Assembly (NCBI GenBank): GCA_902729315.2
Contig: LR746281.1
Span: 1,369,001 to 1,433,000, forward strand
Direction: 5' to 3'
DNA from: Spirodela intermedia
Lineage: Eukaryota > Streptophyta > Magnoliopsida > Alismatales > Araceae
DNA length: 64,000 nucleotides
Both the position numbers and the translations under genes were made by a program. Under the pieces are notes generated by a model. It had not been told where the DNA came from and did not search any database. It saw only the letters and a list, made by a program, of their open reading frames with translations. Of the stretch, positions 46,201 to 57,500 are shown in pieces (the first letter of the stretch is position 1; each line of letters starts with the position of its first letter).

Positions 46201-47222
46201 TTGACTTTGATCATGTTGACTTGTGATCAAAGCATTTTTGTTGATATAATCCTCTTTCTTTTAATAGGTACCGGCTATGTATGTTGCACCTACCCTGGCT
46301 CTGCGCCATATTCCATTGACATTGTGAGGATGTTCAACTTCAGCAGTGAGATTTGCAGCAGGTGGACTTTTTGCCATATTTACGTCAGAATGCAGATTTA
46401 ATCGATGCGATTTAAACCACCAGATTAAGATGTTGTTGTTGATGCAGGATCGTGCAGACATCGTCATCCAGTCTCCTTTCAGCTCAAGATGGAGATGATG
46501 AGGACGATTCGTCTTCTGATCCCCCCTCCAACAAAGATAACGGTTCAATGATCTCATCAGACGAGCAGAGTAAGAAGTCAACCACTGATGGTTCACCTGT
46601 TCCTGTGCCCACGAGTGTGGTCAACGCCCCGCCGACCAAGAAATCTGTGAATCCGGGGATGCCGGCCTCGCCAGATGCGATCAAGTTGTGGAAGCGGAGG
46701 GGTTTCAGCAGGTACGACCTTCACCGGAGTTGACTTCGACCTGGATTCGTGGCCCATTATTCTCCTATTTTTTGGCAGCCTCATAGTCGCAGCGCCAGAC
46801 ATGGACGCGTGGAGCATGGTTGACGAGCTCCTCCCACTTCTTTCCTACTCCTCCCCATTTGCCTTTTACCACCAATATCTTCAGGTTTGACTTTTTTTCC
46901 CTCTCTCCATTGTCTTCACGTCCTCGGTGTTTTGACTTTTCTCACACCCGGAAAATATGCAGCCTCTGGCGACGTGCATGCACAGGCTACAGACGGAGAA
47001 GAAGGCGGTCGCGTTGCAGGTCTCCGAGTCTTGGCTGCGCGAGTACCAGGTCAGCGATTCAAAATCTTAGAGGCCCACGTAGTGACCTACTGTTGACTAA
47101 TAACGTTTCCGTTAATTCGACCGTTGGTGGTGCAGGTTCTTCCTTCACGGACACACCCCCACATGCAGATGAGCGGCTCCGGCGGGTATATTCTGAGCGG
47201 CACCAGAATATTCGACTCCTGA
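40093..47222 (+). CDS. TRM6: tRNA (adenine-58-N1) methyltransferase non-catalytic subunit TRM6 (Gcd10 family)
   Basis: Twelve exons: 40093-40217, 40369-40517, 41395-41515, 43098-43179, 43253-43323, 44719-44760, 45827-45951, 46268-46361, 46448-46711, 46779-46884, 46963-47049, 47136-47222; 1353 nt, 450 residues. TRM6 pairs with catalytic TRM61 in the nucleus to make m1A58 in the T-loop of tRNAs including initiator tRNA-Met; TRM6 supplies tRNA binding. Recognised blocks: TWEGCSVLLDINGGDRLVFA, QPLVGCPFGSLFQVE, QEKYKLKKQKKYAPKV, RPFTRSICEAYFKKYPSRIG, DVLVVDMVGGILTGAVAERL, then ending GGYILSGTRIFDS. Residues about 278-335 form an acidic, Ser-rich linker. Long AT-rich introns 3, 5 and 6 hold nothing I recognise; intron 1 starts with a (TC)n tract. 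The 42-nt exon 6 is supported by frame and by homology on both sides. Confidence 0.94.
40242..40290. repeat. (TC)n microsatellite in TRM6 intron 1
   Basis: About 24 TC units starting some 25 bp after the exon 1 donor. Confidence 0.9.
45603..45640. repeat. (ATA)n/(TAT)n perfect palindrome in TRM6 intron 6
   Basis: A run of TAA units switches to TTA units at its centre, giving an AT-only inverted repeat of about 17-bp arms. Likely a cruciform-prone microsatellite. Confidence 0.8.
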
Positions 47223-47420
47223 GCCGCCATTGGAGGGAATTTTTTTCCTAATTTTTTTGGTTACTATTAAATATGAGACTTTTTATTTTTGAGTTTTTCA
47301 AAATTATCAAATTCCAGTTAAAAATATAGTGAGGGGTAAATACGTCATTTAACGTGACCGAGGCGAAGGATAAGGTGACGATTCCAGCCACCGGCAGAGC
47401 GGGGCGAAGTGAGAGAAGAA

Positions 47421-47921
47421 ATGGAGGCGAAGATGTTCTCGCCGCCGCACAGCCGTTCCCTCAGAGCTCGAGCGCCACCGTCGCGGCCGCGCGCCGTGTC
47501 CCTCCGATGGCTGCGAGTCAGCGCTACAACCGGTGACGGTCCCCTGGAGGAGGAGGACGGCGGCGTCTCGGAGGGGAAATCGGCGGCGGCGCCGCGGGCG
47601 CCACCAGGGACGCTGAAGATCCGGTACCGGTCCATATCGCGGAAGCAGGCGAGGAAGCGGGAGGAGGAGGAGAGCGCGGCCGCGGCGGCGCCCCCGCCCA
47701 AGCCGCCGGCGAAAGCCTGGGAGGAGATGACTGTGGGGGAGAAGGCGGTGGAGCTGTACGTTGGTGAGAAGGGGCTGCTCTTCTGGCTCAACAAGTTCGC
47801 CTACGCCTCCATCTTCATCGTCATCGGAGGTTGGATCCTCTTCCGGTTCGTCGGCCCCTCCCTCGGCTTCTACCAGCTCGACGCCGCCCCCCTCTCCCCC
47901 TCTTCCTTGCTCAAAGGATAA
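47421..47921 (+). CDS. Small predicted plastid single-pass membrane protein, function unknown
   Basis: Single-exon gene, 166 residues, starting 198 bp after the TRM6 stop. The first ~35 residues are rich in Ser, Arg, Ala and Pro with no acidic residue after Glu2 (RSLRARAPPSRPRAVSLRW), as expected for a chloroplast transit peptide. Residues 64-85 are very basic then acidic (RYRSISRKQARKREEEE), 86-98 an Ala/Pro linker. A conserved-looking block follows, WEEMTVGEKAVELYVGEKGL, and then one hydrophobic segment at about 126-147 (FAYASIFIVIGGWILFRFVG). It resembles a conserved plant chloroplast protein family without assigned function; I cannot name it with certainty. The first in-frame ATG was used; an upstream in-frame GTG at 47409 was ignored. 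Strong GC content in the coding sequence. Confidence 0.8.
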   Translation: MEAKMFSPPHSRSLRARAPPSRPRAVSLRWLRVSATTGDGPLEEEDGGVSEGKSAAAPRAPPGTLKIRYRSISRKQARKREEEESAAAAAPPPKPPAKAWEEMTVGEKAVELYVGEKGLLFWLNKFAYASIFIVIGGWILFRFVGPSLGFYQLDAAPLSPSSLLKG

Positions 47922-48670
47922 GAAGAAGAAGAAGTAGAGGAAGAAGAAGAGAACGGATGATTCCGTTTCTGGAAGAAGAGAACCTTCGAGAAATCAGTGC
48001 CTTGGGAATTTTTGTTTGCACTGGGCGAGTGACTGACAGGGTTGGTTGTCCGAACTGAGTCGGGAGGCCGGGTCGCCGGTTCGGGGGGGGGGGGGGAAAT
48101 ACGTAGAAAGGATACATTTACGATTTTATAAAGTATAGGCGTAATTATTGTATATTAGCAAATATGTTCACAGTACGTTGGCGCCGCCGCCGCGGTCCGG
48201 CTGAGATCGGTTTTCGGCGGTAGAAGGGATCAACGTGAAGAAAACTATGGCCCGGGCCGGTCCCGGGCTTAAATGGTAAGGCCCGGGATCGGAGAAAGCC
48301 CGGAAACTATATTTGTTTTAAGGCAGGGCTTTCACCTTCGACCTTAGCGGGAGAAAATATTGGTCAAGAATTTCTGGCGCATCGAGGGTTTTATTTGAAT
48401 ATTATCATTTCATTAAGTGTTTCCATAAAAATGTAAAAGATTCCGTCAAGGGTACGAAAGTAATTAATTATTGAAATGTAATTTTTGTCTGAAAGATATC
48501 CACGCCTATGAAGCGGATGTGTAGAAAACATTTAGCGCTATTTGATTCGTTCTAGTTTTTAAGGTATATCTAATAGCTAAAGGGTATATACATATATATA
48601 TTTCATAATAAAGGTATTTCCGTACTAAAGCATCGATATTAGGCAGCTCGCCGAACTTTCCCTAACACTT

Positions 48671-48733
<63 letters not shown>

Positions 48734-48828
48734 TCTCAAAGAGCTGGCTGGCCGGCACTTCCTCGCCTGTTTCTAATTTCAATCCATCTGAAATCTTCGA
48801 TCGGGAGTGGGACACTTCGGAGAAGAGC
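47922..48828. other. Intergenic region to ERD2-like gene
   Basis: About 900 bp. A run of 14 G is at 48083-48096, a GC-rich block with CCCGGGCC words at 48180-48310, then AT-rich DNA to 48650 and the GA tract. No gene seen. Confidence 0.55.
48675..48729. promoter_or_regulatory. (GA)n tract upstream of ERD2-like gene
   Basis: About 27 uninterrupted GA units ending some 100 bp before the start codon, so in the core promoter or 5' UTR. GA repeats in this position bind BBR/BPC factors in plants; a role here is inferred. Confidence 0.55.
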
Positions 48829-51800
48829 ATGAGGGTATCGAAGAGGTCGCTTAACGCGGTGGCGGGATGGGTGGGGAGGCAGCCGCCCAAGGTGAAAGCC
48901 TTCCTCGGCGTCGTGGCCGGGATGGGGGCCCTGGTTTTTCTCCGCTTCATTGTCCATGACCACGACAATCTCTTCGTCGCAGCCGAGGCCTGCCATTCCA
49001 TAGGCATCTCTGTCCTCATCTACAAGCTCACCAAGGAGAGAACCTGCGCTGGTACTCTTTCCCTTTCTTTCCGTTCTCGTTTTCTCACCGATCGTCTACG
49101 ATCTCGGGTTGGATTTGAGTGTTTGCTTTTATCACTTTGTAGTTGTCGATGGGTGTGAGGGGACCGTGGGAAAGGATGTCCCGATGGGATCGTTTGCGCC
49201 GAAAATATTTGTTTACTTAGCTTTCTTTTGAGGATGTTTGAAATTCGCTGAATCTTCGTCGCTCTAGGGTTTCCAGCGAATCTTTGCGGTGTAAAGTTTC
49301 TAACTTTTCACAGACGGCGGAGCTCTTTTTTTTTTTTTTTTGATAGCTCGAAAAGGGTTAAAAAATCATTTGCTTTCGAACCATTAAAATTTCTGAAAAT
49401 TCGGAGGTGAATGGCGTTCGGAACTCTGATTCTTTTTCTCGATCAATGCTTCTGTTCTAATTTCTGATTCAACCAGCCGTTCGAGTTTCTTTTTCCCATT
49501 ACACGTGCATCTATCCTAGAAAAGGTGATCAGAAAGGTGAAGCGCGTAACCTGTTGAAAATGATCTTATAGTCGTCGAGGATTGTAGACTAGATGCCTTA
49601 TCCTATTTTTTTTATCAGGTCCTTTAAAGGCGATTTACCTATTTTTCATGTATATCTATCTTTCATTAAAACATATATTTTTTTAGATTATTACTCTTTC
49701 AATTGCAGTTTTTTTACCTTAAATGCATTTCTTCGCTTGCAGGACTGTCACTCAAATCGCAGGAACTAACGGCTCTATTCTTAGCTGTTAGGCTTTACTG
49801 CAGTTTTGTCATGGAATATGATATACACACACTTCTTGATACTGCCACGCTTGCGACTACCTTGTGGGTAATTTATATGTTTAGATTTAAATTAAGGTCC
49901 AGTTACATGGAGGATCAGGACAACTTCGCAATATATTATGTGGTAAGTCCTGTTTCATCATCTCTGTGGATGCTATTGATCTGATCCCTGTTTCAAATTA
50001 TCCAGCTTTACATGCTTGTCAGCTGCTTACCTTGTAGTTCACATTCGATGTTTTGGCTGGACTTTTGTTTCGCTCATGTGACAAGTGCTGGTTTGTTTGC
50101 TATGGAGTTCTTGCATACTGTTGCTTGGAAAACTGATTCAGAATGACCCTCCTCTTTGAAATTTGAATTAATATGATTCTATCGTTATAAAAATAGATGG
50201 TGCATTGATATATCTCTAACTACAAAGATGGCTAGAATTTCACGTGCTTTTATAAAAGTAGTTCTTTTACTCCCCAATCCCTTTGATCTGACATCCTGGT
50301 CTCTTCAAGCCTCTGTTTCCTACACTCTTCTCGTACAACAGTGGGCGAAACAGCAGTGGAACTGGTGTGAATAGTGAGTGGACGAGGAAACAATAGATCG
50401 GGTTATGGAATGTTTCGGAAAGGATGGTGCACCTGGAGGGCATTATTATTTGTGCAAGGGCTCTCTATGAAGTTAAATCTTTCTGAAGGATTGATACCTC
50501 TTTGAGAGGAAGCTGCTAAGAACAATGTTTTGGTTCTTTAATTTTCAGTTCGTTGAAGGAAAGAGCTCGGCTCAAAGAATATCCAGAGAGCTGATATGTC
50601 GAAGGGCTGTATGATTTCTGGGATTTCAATGGGGAGACCATGAATTATTATAGTTCTGGAAGCACCAAATTCTTATGTTGGGGATTTCAAAACTTGTGGT
50701 GAGATGGAAGTTCTGATTCGGGTGGAATTTGGAAGGAAAAAAGTTCTACTTCTTGATGCATCCTTCTATAAACCCCTTGAAGGAATTATCCATCACTGAG
50801 AAGAAACGATTGGTTCTCTATGTTGCCCATAAGATTAATTGAAAAAATTATCCATCACTGAGTACACATCGAAAATATTCAGTGTGTGACAGTTGTGACT
50901 CTCAACTTGAGAAAATTTTAATTTCATAAAAGTTGGTTTTCGTTTTAGACAAGGTGAAGATAGGCCAAGAGGGCTTTTGATTGCAGATTAGTGTGTTCTT
51001 AACTTCAGGGCGCGGCAGACATGCATTGGAGAGGATATGTATATCTGTCGAATCATTTCGTATAACCCTCGTTAATGGATTTGGTGTTAGATTCTTTTCT
51101 GAAATTCATGAACTCTGTTGGGAGTTCATGACCAAAGATAAATATTAGACCCAAAACCGATAATTGAAGCAGAGAAATCGTGGCTCAAGGCCATTTTTTT
51201 TCCATAAATTATTGGCTCTTCTGTTCTTGGAATCTGCCAGTCAACGGTGGGTTATTCAGGAAGATCTTAATTTGTGTATAAGTTCCTAAATACTTATGAG
51301 TACTCTAGTCGCTTAAGATACAATATAAATTCCCAGTCTTGGAATCTGCTGTCGTATGACATCCACCAATGAACTTAGACATATCCTTTTGGGTTTATCA
51401 GCGTCTTTCATTATCTCGGACTGTCAACTACGTGACATTTTCTGTGGGGCGTGTTTCCTCGTGGCTATGGTATCATGAGGATAAAGCTATTTATCTGACG
51501 ATTCACATCATGTCATTTAATTTTTTAAATGGTAAATTTGGCATGATTTCAAGTTCCCTCACATATTAGAAAATGATTATTCAAAGGAAGGTTGGTTTCC
51601 ATTTTATTGCTTTTCTAAATTTTGTGCTTCCCAGTGACCAATAATATTCCTTGACTAAGTAGGCTGAATAAAATCATTTCTTATTTTGAAAGTTGCTCAT
51701 AGTTCGATCTGGAATGATATAGACCTGTTAATCAGATCTTTGTGCCTGGAAGCTAAACAACACTTTCTCCAGCGTCCCATGTTTGTCCAATTCATTGAAG

Positions 51801-53084
51801 CTGACTGGACAATCTGGCTCTATTTTCTGGCAGTAATAGTCACTCCTTGCTTTTCTTTTTCTCAACTATCTTAAACCAAGTCCAGACGCTTTTTCTTTGA
51901 AATCTGGTTATGAGCTCTTCACTTTGGGCAAAAAAATTTGTCCTCTCTAGTCCGATGCTTGCTACGACATACTTTATATTTCTGTGTGCTCTTGTCCATA
52001 TTTTCTTTCATGAACGATGAACACATTATGAGGGCTTCCCCATCAACCAGTTTCTTTATTTATTTATGAAACTATTGTTGCTGAATTGGTGATGATCTTA
52101 TCAATTTCATAAAAGAGCACTGAATATACGCAGCATATCTCCAAATTAACATCTCTTTCGGAAATCTGATATCATTTGGTCCTTCTTGTACAAGTCAAAA
52201 GATATCCCTGTGGGTCCAATATGTGTGAAGTCAATATCAGTGAAAGATATAGGGAAATCAACAGCGTGCTGATTGAAAATTTTGATGAGAATATCTGCTC
52301 ATTGTCAGTTTGATGAGGAAAACATCATCTCCTTCAGTAATGAGACCATCTTCTGAATGTGTATTGAAATGACGGACTTGCCCTTTTTAGCATGAAATCA
52401 ACTCGAGGGTGTTTCCTTGATTAGAACCCTTCTTATGGCATCCCACATTGCACTCTTCTGGTATTAATACTATTTTTGTGAGCAACCAGAGGAGTTGCCT
52501 TCTATGTGAGTTTTTTTTTGCGGTCATCAAATCTTTTAATGGTGAAGCTGTTCATCTTTTTTTTTTTTTAAATCCGAGATTTATCTTGAAACCTTTGGAA
52601 CTTGTGCATTTATTTTTATTTTTTTCTCAGATGAGATATTTCACCTGGGTTTTCTGTGATATTTATTCATCGATATATTTTACTAATTTTTTATTTTCAA
52701 CATCTGTCTACGCAGGTTGTGCCTTGTGCCGTCCTGGCCCTTTTGATCCACCCATCAACGACCCACAACATCGTCAACCGGATCTTCTGGGCGTTTTGCG
52801 TCTATCTGGAGGCTGTTTCAGTGCTCCCACAGCTACGCTTGATGCAGAACACAAAGGTACCACCAGTTAATCACTTCAATCTCCTTAACATTAACTTGTT
52901 GAAGCGATTTCTCATCTCTCTCTCTCTCTCTCTCTCGCTCTCTCTCTTGTCTTCCAGATTGTTGAACCATTCACAGCTCATTATGTATTCGCGCTTGGAA
53001 TTGCCCGGTTCCTGAGTTGTGCTCACTGGGTTCTCCAGGTCTGGTCAATCAGCCCACCAATCCTATGGTTCCCAATGTTGTTAG

Positions 53085-53124
<40 letters not shown>

Positions 53125-53474
53125 AGCAAACGTATATCAATGCTTTTGTTTACATTTCCTGGAATAGGAACATAATTTTCTCCTTCTACGAGGATAAAAA
53201 GTGGTTCTTGATCCGACAGGTGCTCGACACCCGGGGCCGCCTGCTAACGGCCCTGGGCTACGGCCTGTGGCCCTCCATGGTCCTCCTCTCCGAGATTGTT
53301 CAGACCTTCATCCTGGCCGACTTCTGCTACTACTACGTGAAGAGGTGAGCTCTCTCTCTCTCTCTGTTTTTCTCTCCTCTCTCTGAGAGTAACAGTGGTT
53401 CCTTCTCTCTCCTTCGCGGCGGCAGTCTTGTTGGTGGACACCTGGTGCTGCGCCTTCCTTCAGGGGTTGTGTGA
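48829..53474 (+). CDS. ERD2-like (KDEL-receptor family) seven-helix membrane protein
   Basis: Six exons: 48829-49051, 49743-49942, 52716-52856, 52958-53038, 53220-53344, 53426-53474; 819 nt, 272 residues. The ER-lumen-protein-retaining-receptor fold is seen in GLSLKSQELTALFLAVRLYC, VEPFTAHYVFALGIARFLSC, LADFCYYYVKS and the ending GGHLVLRLPSGVV. Against canonical ERD2 it has an N-terminal extension of about 45 residues (MRVSKRSLNAVAGWVGRQPP then a hydrophobic helix near 24-42), which marks the plant ERD2-like/ERP subfamily rather than the true HDEL receptor. Members sit in ER/Golgi membranes; retrieval-ligand binding is unproven for this subfamily. Intron 2 is 2773 bp, AT-rich, with short unrecognised open frames; intron 4 has a (TA)n run. 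No defects seen. Confidence 0.93.
53087..53121. repeat. (TA)n microsatellite in ERD2-like intron 4
   Basis: About 17 TA units between exons 4 and 5. Confidence 0.9.
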
Positions 53475-54512
53475 GGCGCCATGGCCATTGGGGGCCCCGC
53501 CCTTCATCTCACCTTCCCCGTCAGAGTGGGCATCTAAATCCAGTCGACTTCTCGCCGAGAGGGCGGCGCGCCTGCATGGCGCGGGCGGAGGAGACGCTGA
53601 AGATACTCTCTCTCTCTCTTTCTCTCTTTTTCTTCGAGGTCCAAGAGTGTAGTACTCTGCAACTGGCTTCTTCTCCTTCTTCGTCTTTCTCTGTCGTTCG
53701 AAGGATGTGTTAGGGTAACTACCAAAGAGAGACCTTCCACAGAGAGACCCTGTGAATTCCTCGCCTTTATATTTAAAGCGCTGGAGATGTTCGAGGTCTT
53801 TCATGCTTTTCTCTCTCTACACGCATTGGTAGCCACGTGTCGGGTGCATCCAAGGCCGTATGTGGAAATCATTTATTCACCTGGTTGAAACTAGTAATAT
53901 GCAAAAAGCCCTTGCAACCATCTATAAAGTATATTTAAAAAAGTAGGGTTCGGATTTTTCAGTGTAGCAAATAGGAAGGGTTTTTTTCGCAAGTGATTTT
54001 CAATCTCTCTCTCTCTCTCTCTGTAGACGCATTTGTTACCACGTGTTGGGTGCGTCCACGTTGGTCATGTGTGAATTATTGCTTACCAGGCTGAGTCTGT
54101 AATTTTTTAAAAAAGACCTTGCAATCATCCAATTGCATCTGGGTTGTCCATTCTAGGACATATTTATAAACTAGGGGTTTGGATTGTTCACTGTAGCAGA
54201 TAGCACGGTTTTAATGGAAAGAATGATTTTCGATTTCTGAGGTTTGAGGGGGTTTTTTTACGAGAAAAAAATACTTTGACCCGAGTTGAGTTGACTCGGG
54301 GAGGATGACCAGAATCCGGAGGGTATAACATCGAGCAGGAGTAGATAGATAGCCAGAGAGAGAGAGAGGGAGAGCATGGTGGGGGACGGATCGAGGGAAA
54401 GTGGAAGGAAGCTGGTGATGAGTTTTCACTGATTTCCAGTCGAAGGTGGTCGCCGGATCGCAGGTGGTTTGCTGGTTCTGGAGGGCGATCGGAGGGAGGG
54501 ATCGAGGGTTAG
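53475..54512. other. Intergenic region ERD2-like to TFIIB
   Basis: About 1 kb with the ERD2-like 3' UTR and the TFIIB promoter. It contains a diverged 206-bp tandem duplication and short CT and GA runs (near 54004-54022 and 54355-54373). Open frames in 53395-53804 are unsupported. Confidence 0.6.
53807..54205. repeat. Diverged tandem duplication, offset 206 bp, with CACGTG
   Basis: ACGCATTGGTAGCCACGTGT at 53821 pairs with ACGCATTTGTTACCACGTGT at 54027. Later landmarks follow in order in both: GGGTGC-TCCA, CCTTGCAA-CATC, TATTTA-AAA/AAC, AGGGTT/GGGTTTGGAT, and CACTGTAGCA-ATAG. Each copy is preceded by a CT run and contains CACGTG. Confidence 0.85.
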
Positions 54513-57500
54513 ATGGCAGAGACGTACTGCCCGGACTGCAAGAAGAGCACGGAGGTGGTGTTCGATCATTCGGCGGGGGACACGGTGTGCTACGAGTGCG
54601 GGCTGGTGCTGGAGGCGCACTCCATCGACGAGACCTCCGAGTGGCGGACCTTCGCGAACGAGTCCGGCGACAACGATCCCGTGCGTGTCGGGGGCCCCTC
54701 CAACCCTCTCCTCACCGACGGCGGCCTCTCCACCGTCATCTCCAAGCCCAACGGCGCCCAGGGCGAGTTTCTCTCCTCCTCCCTCGGCCGATGGCAGAAC
54801 CGTGGTGCCAATCCCGACAGATCTCTCATCCTGGCCTTTCGCACCATCGCCAACATGGCAGACAGGTGCCTTTTTGCATTCTTATTCGTTCTCTGCATCC
54901 CTCGTTCATACATTATTGCTGCCTCCTCCTGTCCGATTGCCGCGGTCTTGCTGTTCATCTGTGATTTCGATTTATGAACGGTTTATATGGATATTTAATA
55001 TTATTTTCTGGTGATTTCCGTACCCGTTTATGGAAGTGGAGAAAGAGGCGAATTTGATTGACCCTTTTGTTGGTTAAAAGCTGGTATTTTTAGAGATGAT
55101 ATTATAAATTGGATTGCGTCGTAGTTTGGTCCCTATTTCCTGGGTTTAGTGCTTCAGAGGTTGATCTATTTTTAGCATATTAATATCATTATCTAAGGCG
55201 AAAGGTCGGAGGTTCTGATTCAATAGAATGCTATCACAGCAGGTGATTTTTTCGTTTCTTGGATTTGCCAACCGAAGAATCGGCCGCCTCATGAGTAAAA
55301 CCGAGCTAGGGTTCCGGTCGGAGCCAAATTTTGATCCCTTTTTGATTTCATCCGTGAATCATGGTTATCGAAACGTGTGCATCCACGACATGGGCTATGA
55401 TCATGGTGGTGCATGCTACTTGAGCAAGCGGAGAAAATTTGAAGACGGACCTTTCGCCAGAGTGCCACCTGGGCGGAGATATAGCATAGAGTAATAAATA
55501 GGAAAGGTAACAGTCTTTAATTTTTGATGAGCGAAAGGTTGGCTCCGACGTGAAGAAGTTGACGAAAATGGATAGGCCCAGAAGTAAGCCAAAATGTGAG
55601 CTTGTCTGAAAAGAAAACAAAATTAGTAGTTACAAATTGGTTGCAGGTGAGGTTGCATTACATAAAGGGAAAGTGACGGAAACTGAAGGAAACTGCTCAT
55701 CCAATAAGCTGGGACAAGAATAACTTGTCTTCTTTGCTGTTTTGATTTTGGGCTCCATTGGCGATTTTTCGTGAATGGATTCCTCATACGTACTATATTG
55801 GTGACATGACTATTCAATTTGGCAATGGTGCTGCGCAATAAAGGAAATATTGGAACGTAAGTTCATAATAGAAATTTAGAAGATGATAGCAGCTACAATC
55901 TAGTTAACCTTCAGAGATCTCATTAAACACAGCAGTTTCAGAACTTATGAAGACACATCACTTGAGGAATTGGGTTCTGCTTTTGGAAGGAGAAAAAAGC
56001 CTCTATCACTTGAGGAATTGGGTTCTGTTTCTGTGGAGAAAATATTCCCATACCTCGGTTCATGGTGAATCTTTGAAACTATTAACTTTGTCAACGCTGC
56101 TGCTCAATGAAAAAGTGTACAGATTGATGACGTTATTCATTAAGGTATCAGCGGGGCGTACATTGTTGCTTCTCCCGAATGCATGCAGGTTTTCATTCTC
56201 AGTTAACTTTGTGTACTGGGGATGGATAATTCATCGTGTATATTACTTTTGGGGAATAGAACGTTTTAGAATGATAGATTTTTGGGGAAGAGTTTGATGA
56301 CTTAGATGATAGATTTTACGACGAGTAACATACAACTGGTTGCACTTTTGACTTCATTTTGCCTATAGAAATGCCATTCGGTGAAGATTAAAATTGGACG
56401 TTGTGTAGGTTAGCAATGGAAGAAAGAGTCATTGATCAGCAAAAATGAATCAGAATACATGACGTTATATGACGTGGAATGAGATATTGTAGGATAGGAC
56501 CCTATGATAGATCAATATTGATGTGCAAGCCTCGCCTTTAGCCAGCAACTTTTTTGTATCTTGGTTATTTTGTTCAGAAGAAGGAGAAACTCATGTTGAT
56601 TGTGACAAATATAATCAACAGGTGTTGGGTGAATTGCATGGTGAGGCTGGTATGCTTTGTAAACCTCTGGTGCTGTTGAAACTTGAAGGCAGACCTCCTA
56701 TACAGTTATTCTGCGGTTTGACAAAGTGTCAGTTAGTTTAGAACGACCACAGGTTGCTGATTTTAACATGAAGTTGGAGGACCTTGGGTTATATTCGAAA
56801 AGATATGTTAGAAAAGCTGGTATTGTCACAATTGAGAATAAACTCGGAAATTAAGTAGATTTTGAACAGTTTCACATATTGTTTACGTAGTTCAGTCCTT
56901 GTGAGAATCAAGAGTGCTTTATTTTTTGTGGGAGGAGCGGGATGAAAGATAAAGCTAAAGAGACTCGAATGGATTTAGCTAAAGTGAATCTGGAAGAAGT
57001 TGAAATGTTTGGATTGCTAGAAATTAAAAAGGAAAATTTTGGTTAAATATTAAAGATGCTCATAGTAAAGGATGGCCTTTGGTCAGCATGCTATTGTGTT
57101 TAACTGGATATTTCGGTTGCATATTTTATGGTTATGTTCTCTCAACTTTCTGCTTGAAAAGAATTACGCATATCAAAGCATATAGAAATTTGAAACTTTT
57201 TATTTGTCTTAAATTGTTAACTTCCACTACGTGATGAAAATTTGATGTTATGTACTAATTTAGTTGTTCTTTTGTTTCAGGTTGGGTCTCGTTGCAACCA
57301 TTAAGGTATATCCATCTATTTCTGCATGTTGTTAAAGCCAATGCTTGTTCCGTTTGTCATACATGGGGCCTCTAGTACCTTAGTAATATGTCATCTGATA
57401 GTACGTATTCCATCTACTTTAGAAGATGTAGACTTGGACTCTCATTCATGACTGAGTATGAGATGTCAACTGTCTTGATGCATAAGTGATGTCAGACGTT

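Noticed and set aside
51900-52440. Possible retrotransposon remnant in ERD2-like intron 2
   Set aside because: Short stretches looked vaguely copia-like on the minus strand, but no frame stays open and no conserved motif could be placed.
53395-53804. Open frames downstream of the ERD2-like gene
   Set aside because: They overlap the last exon or lie in its 3' flank in other frames and show no motif.
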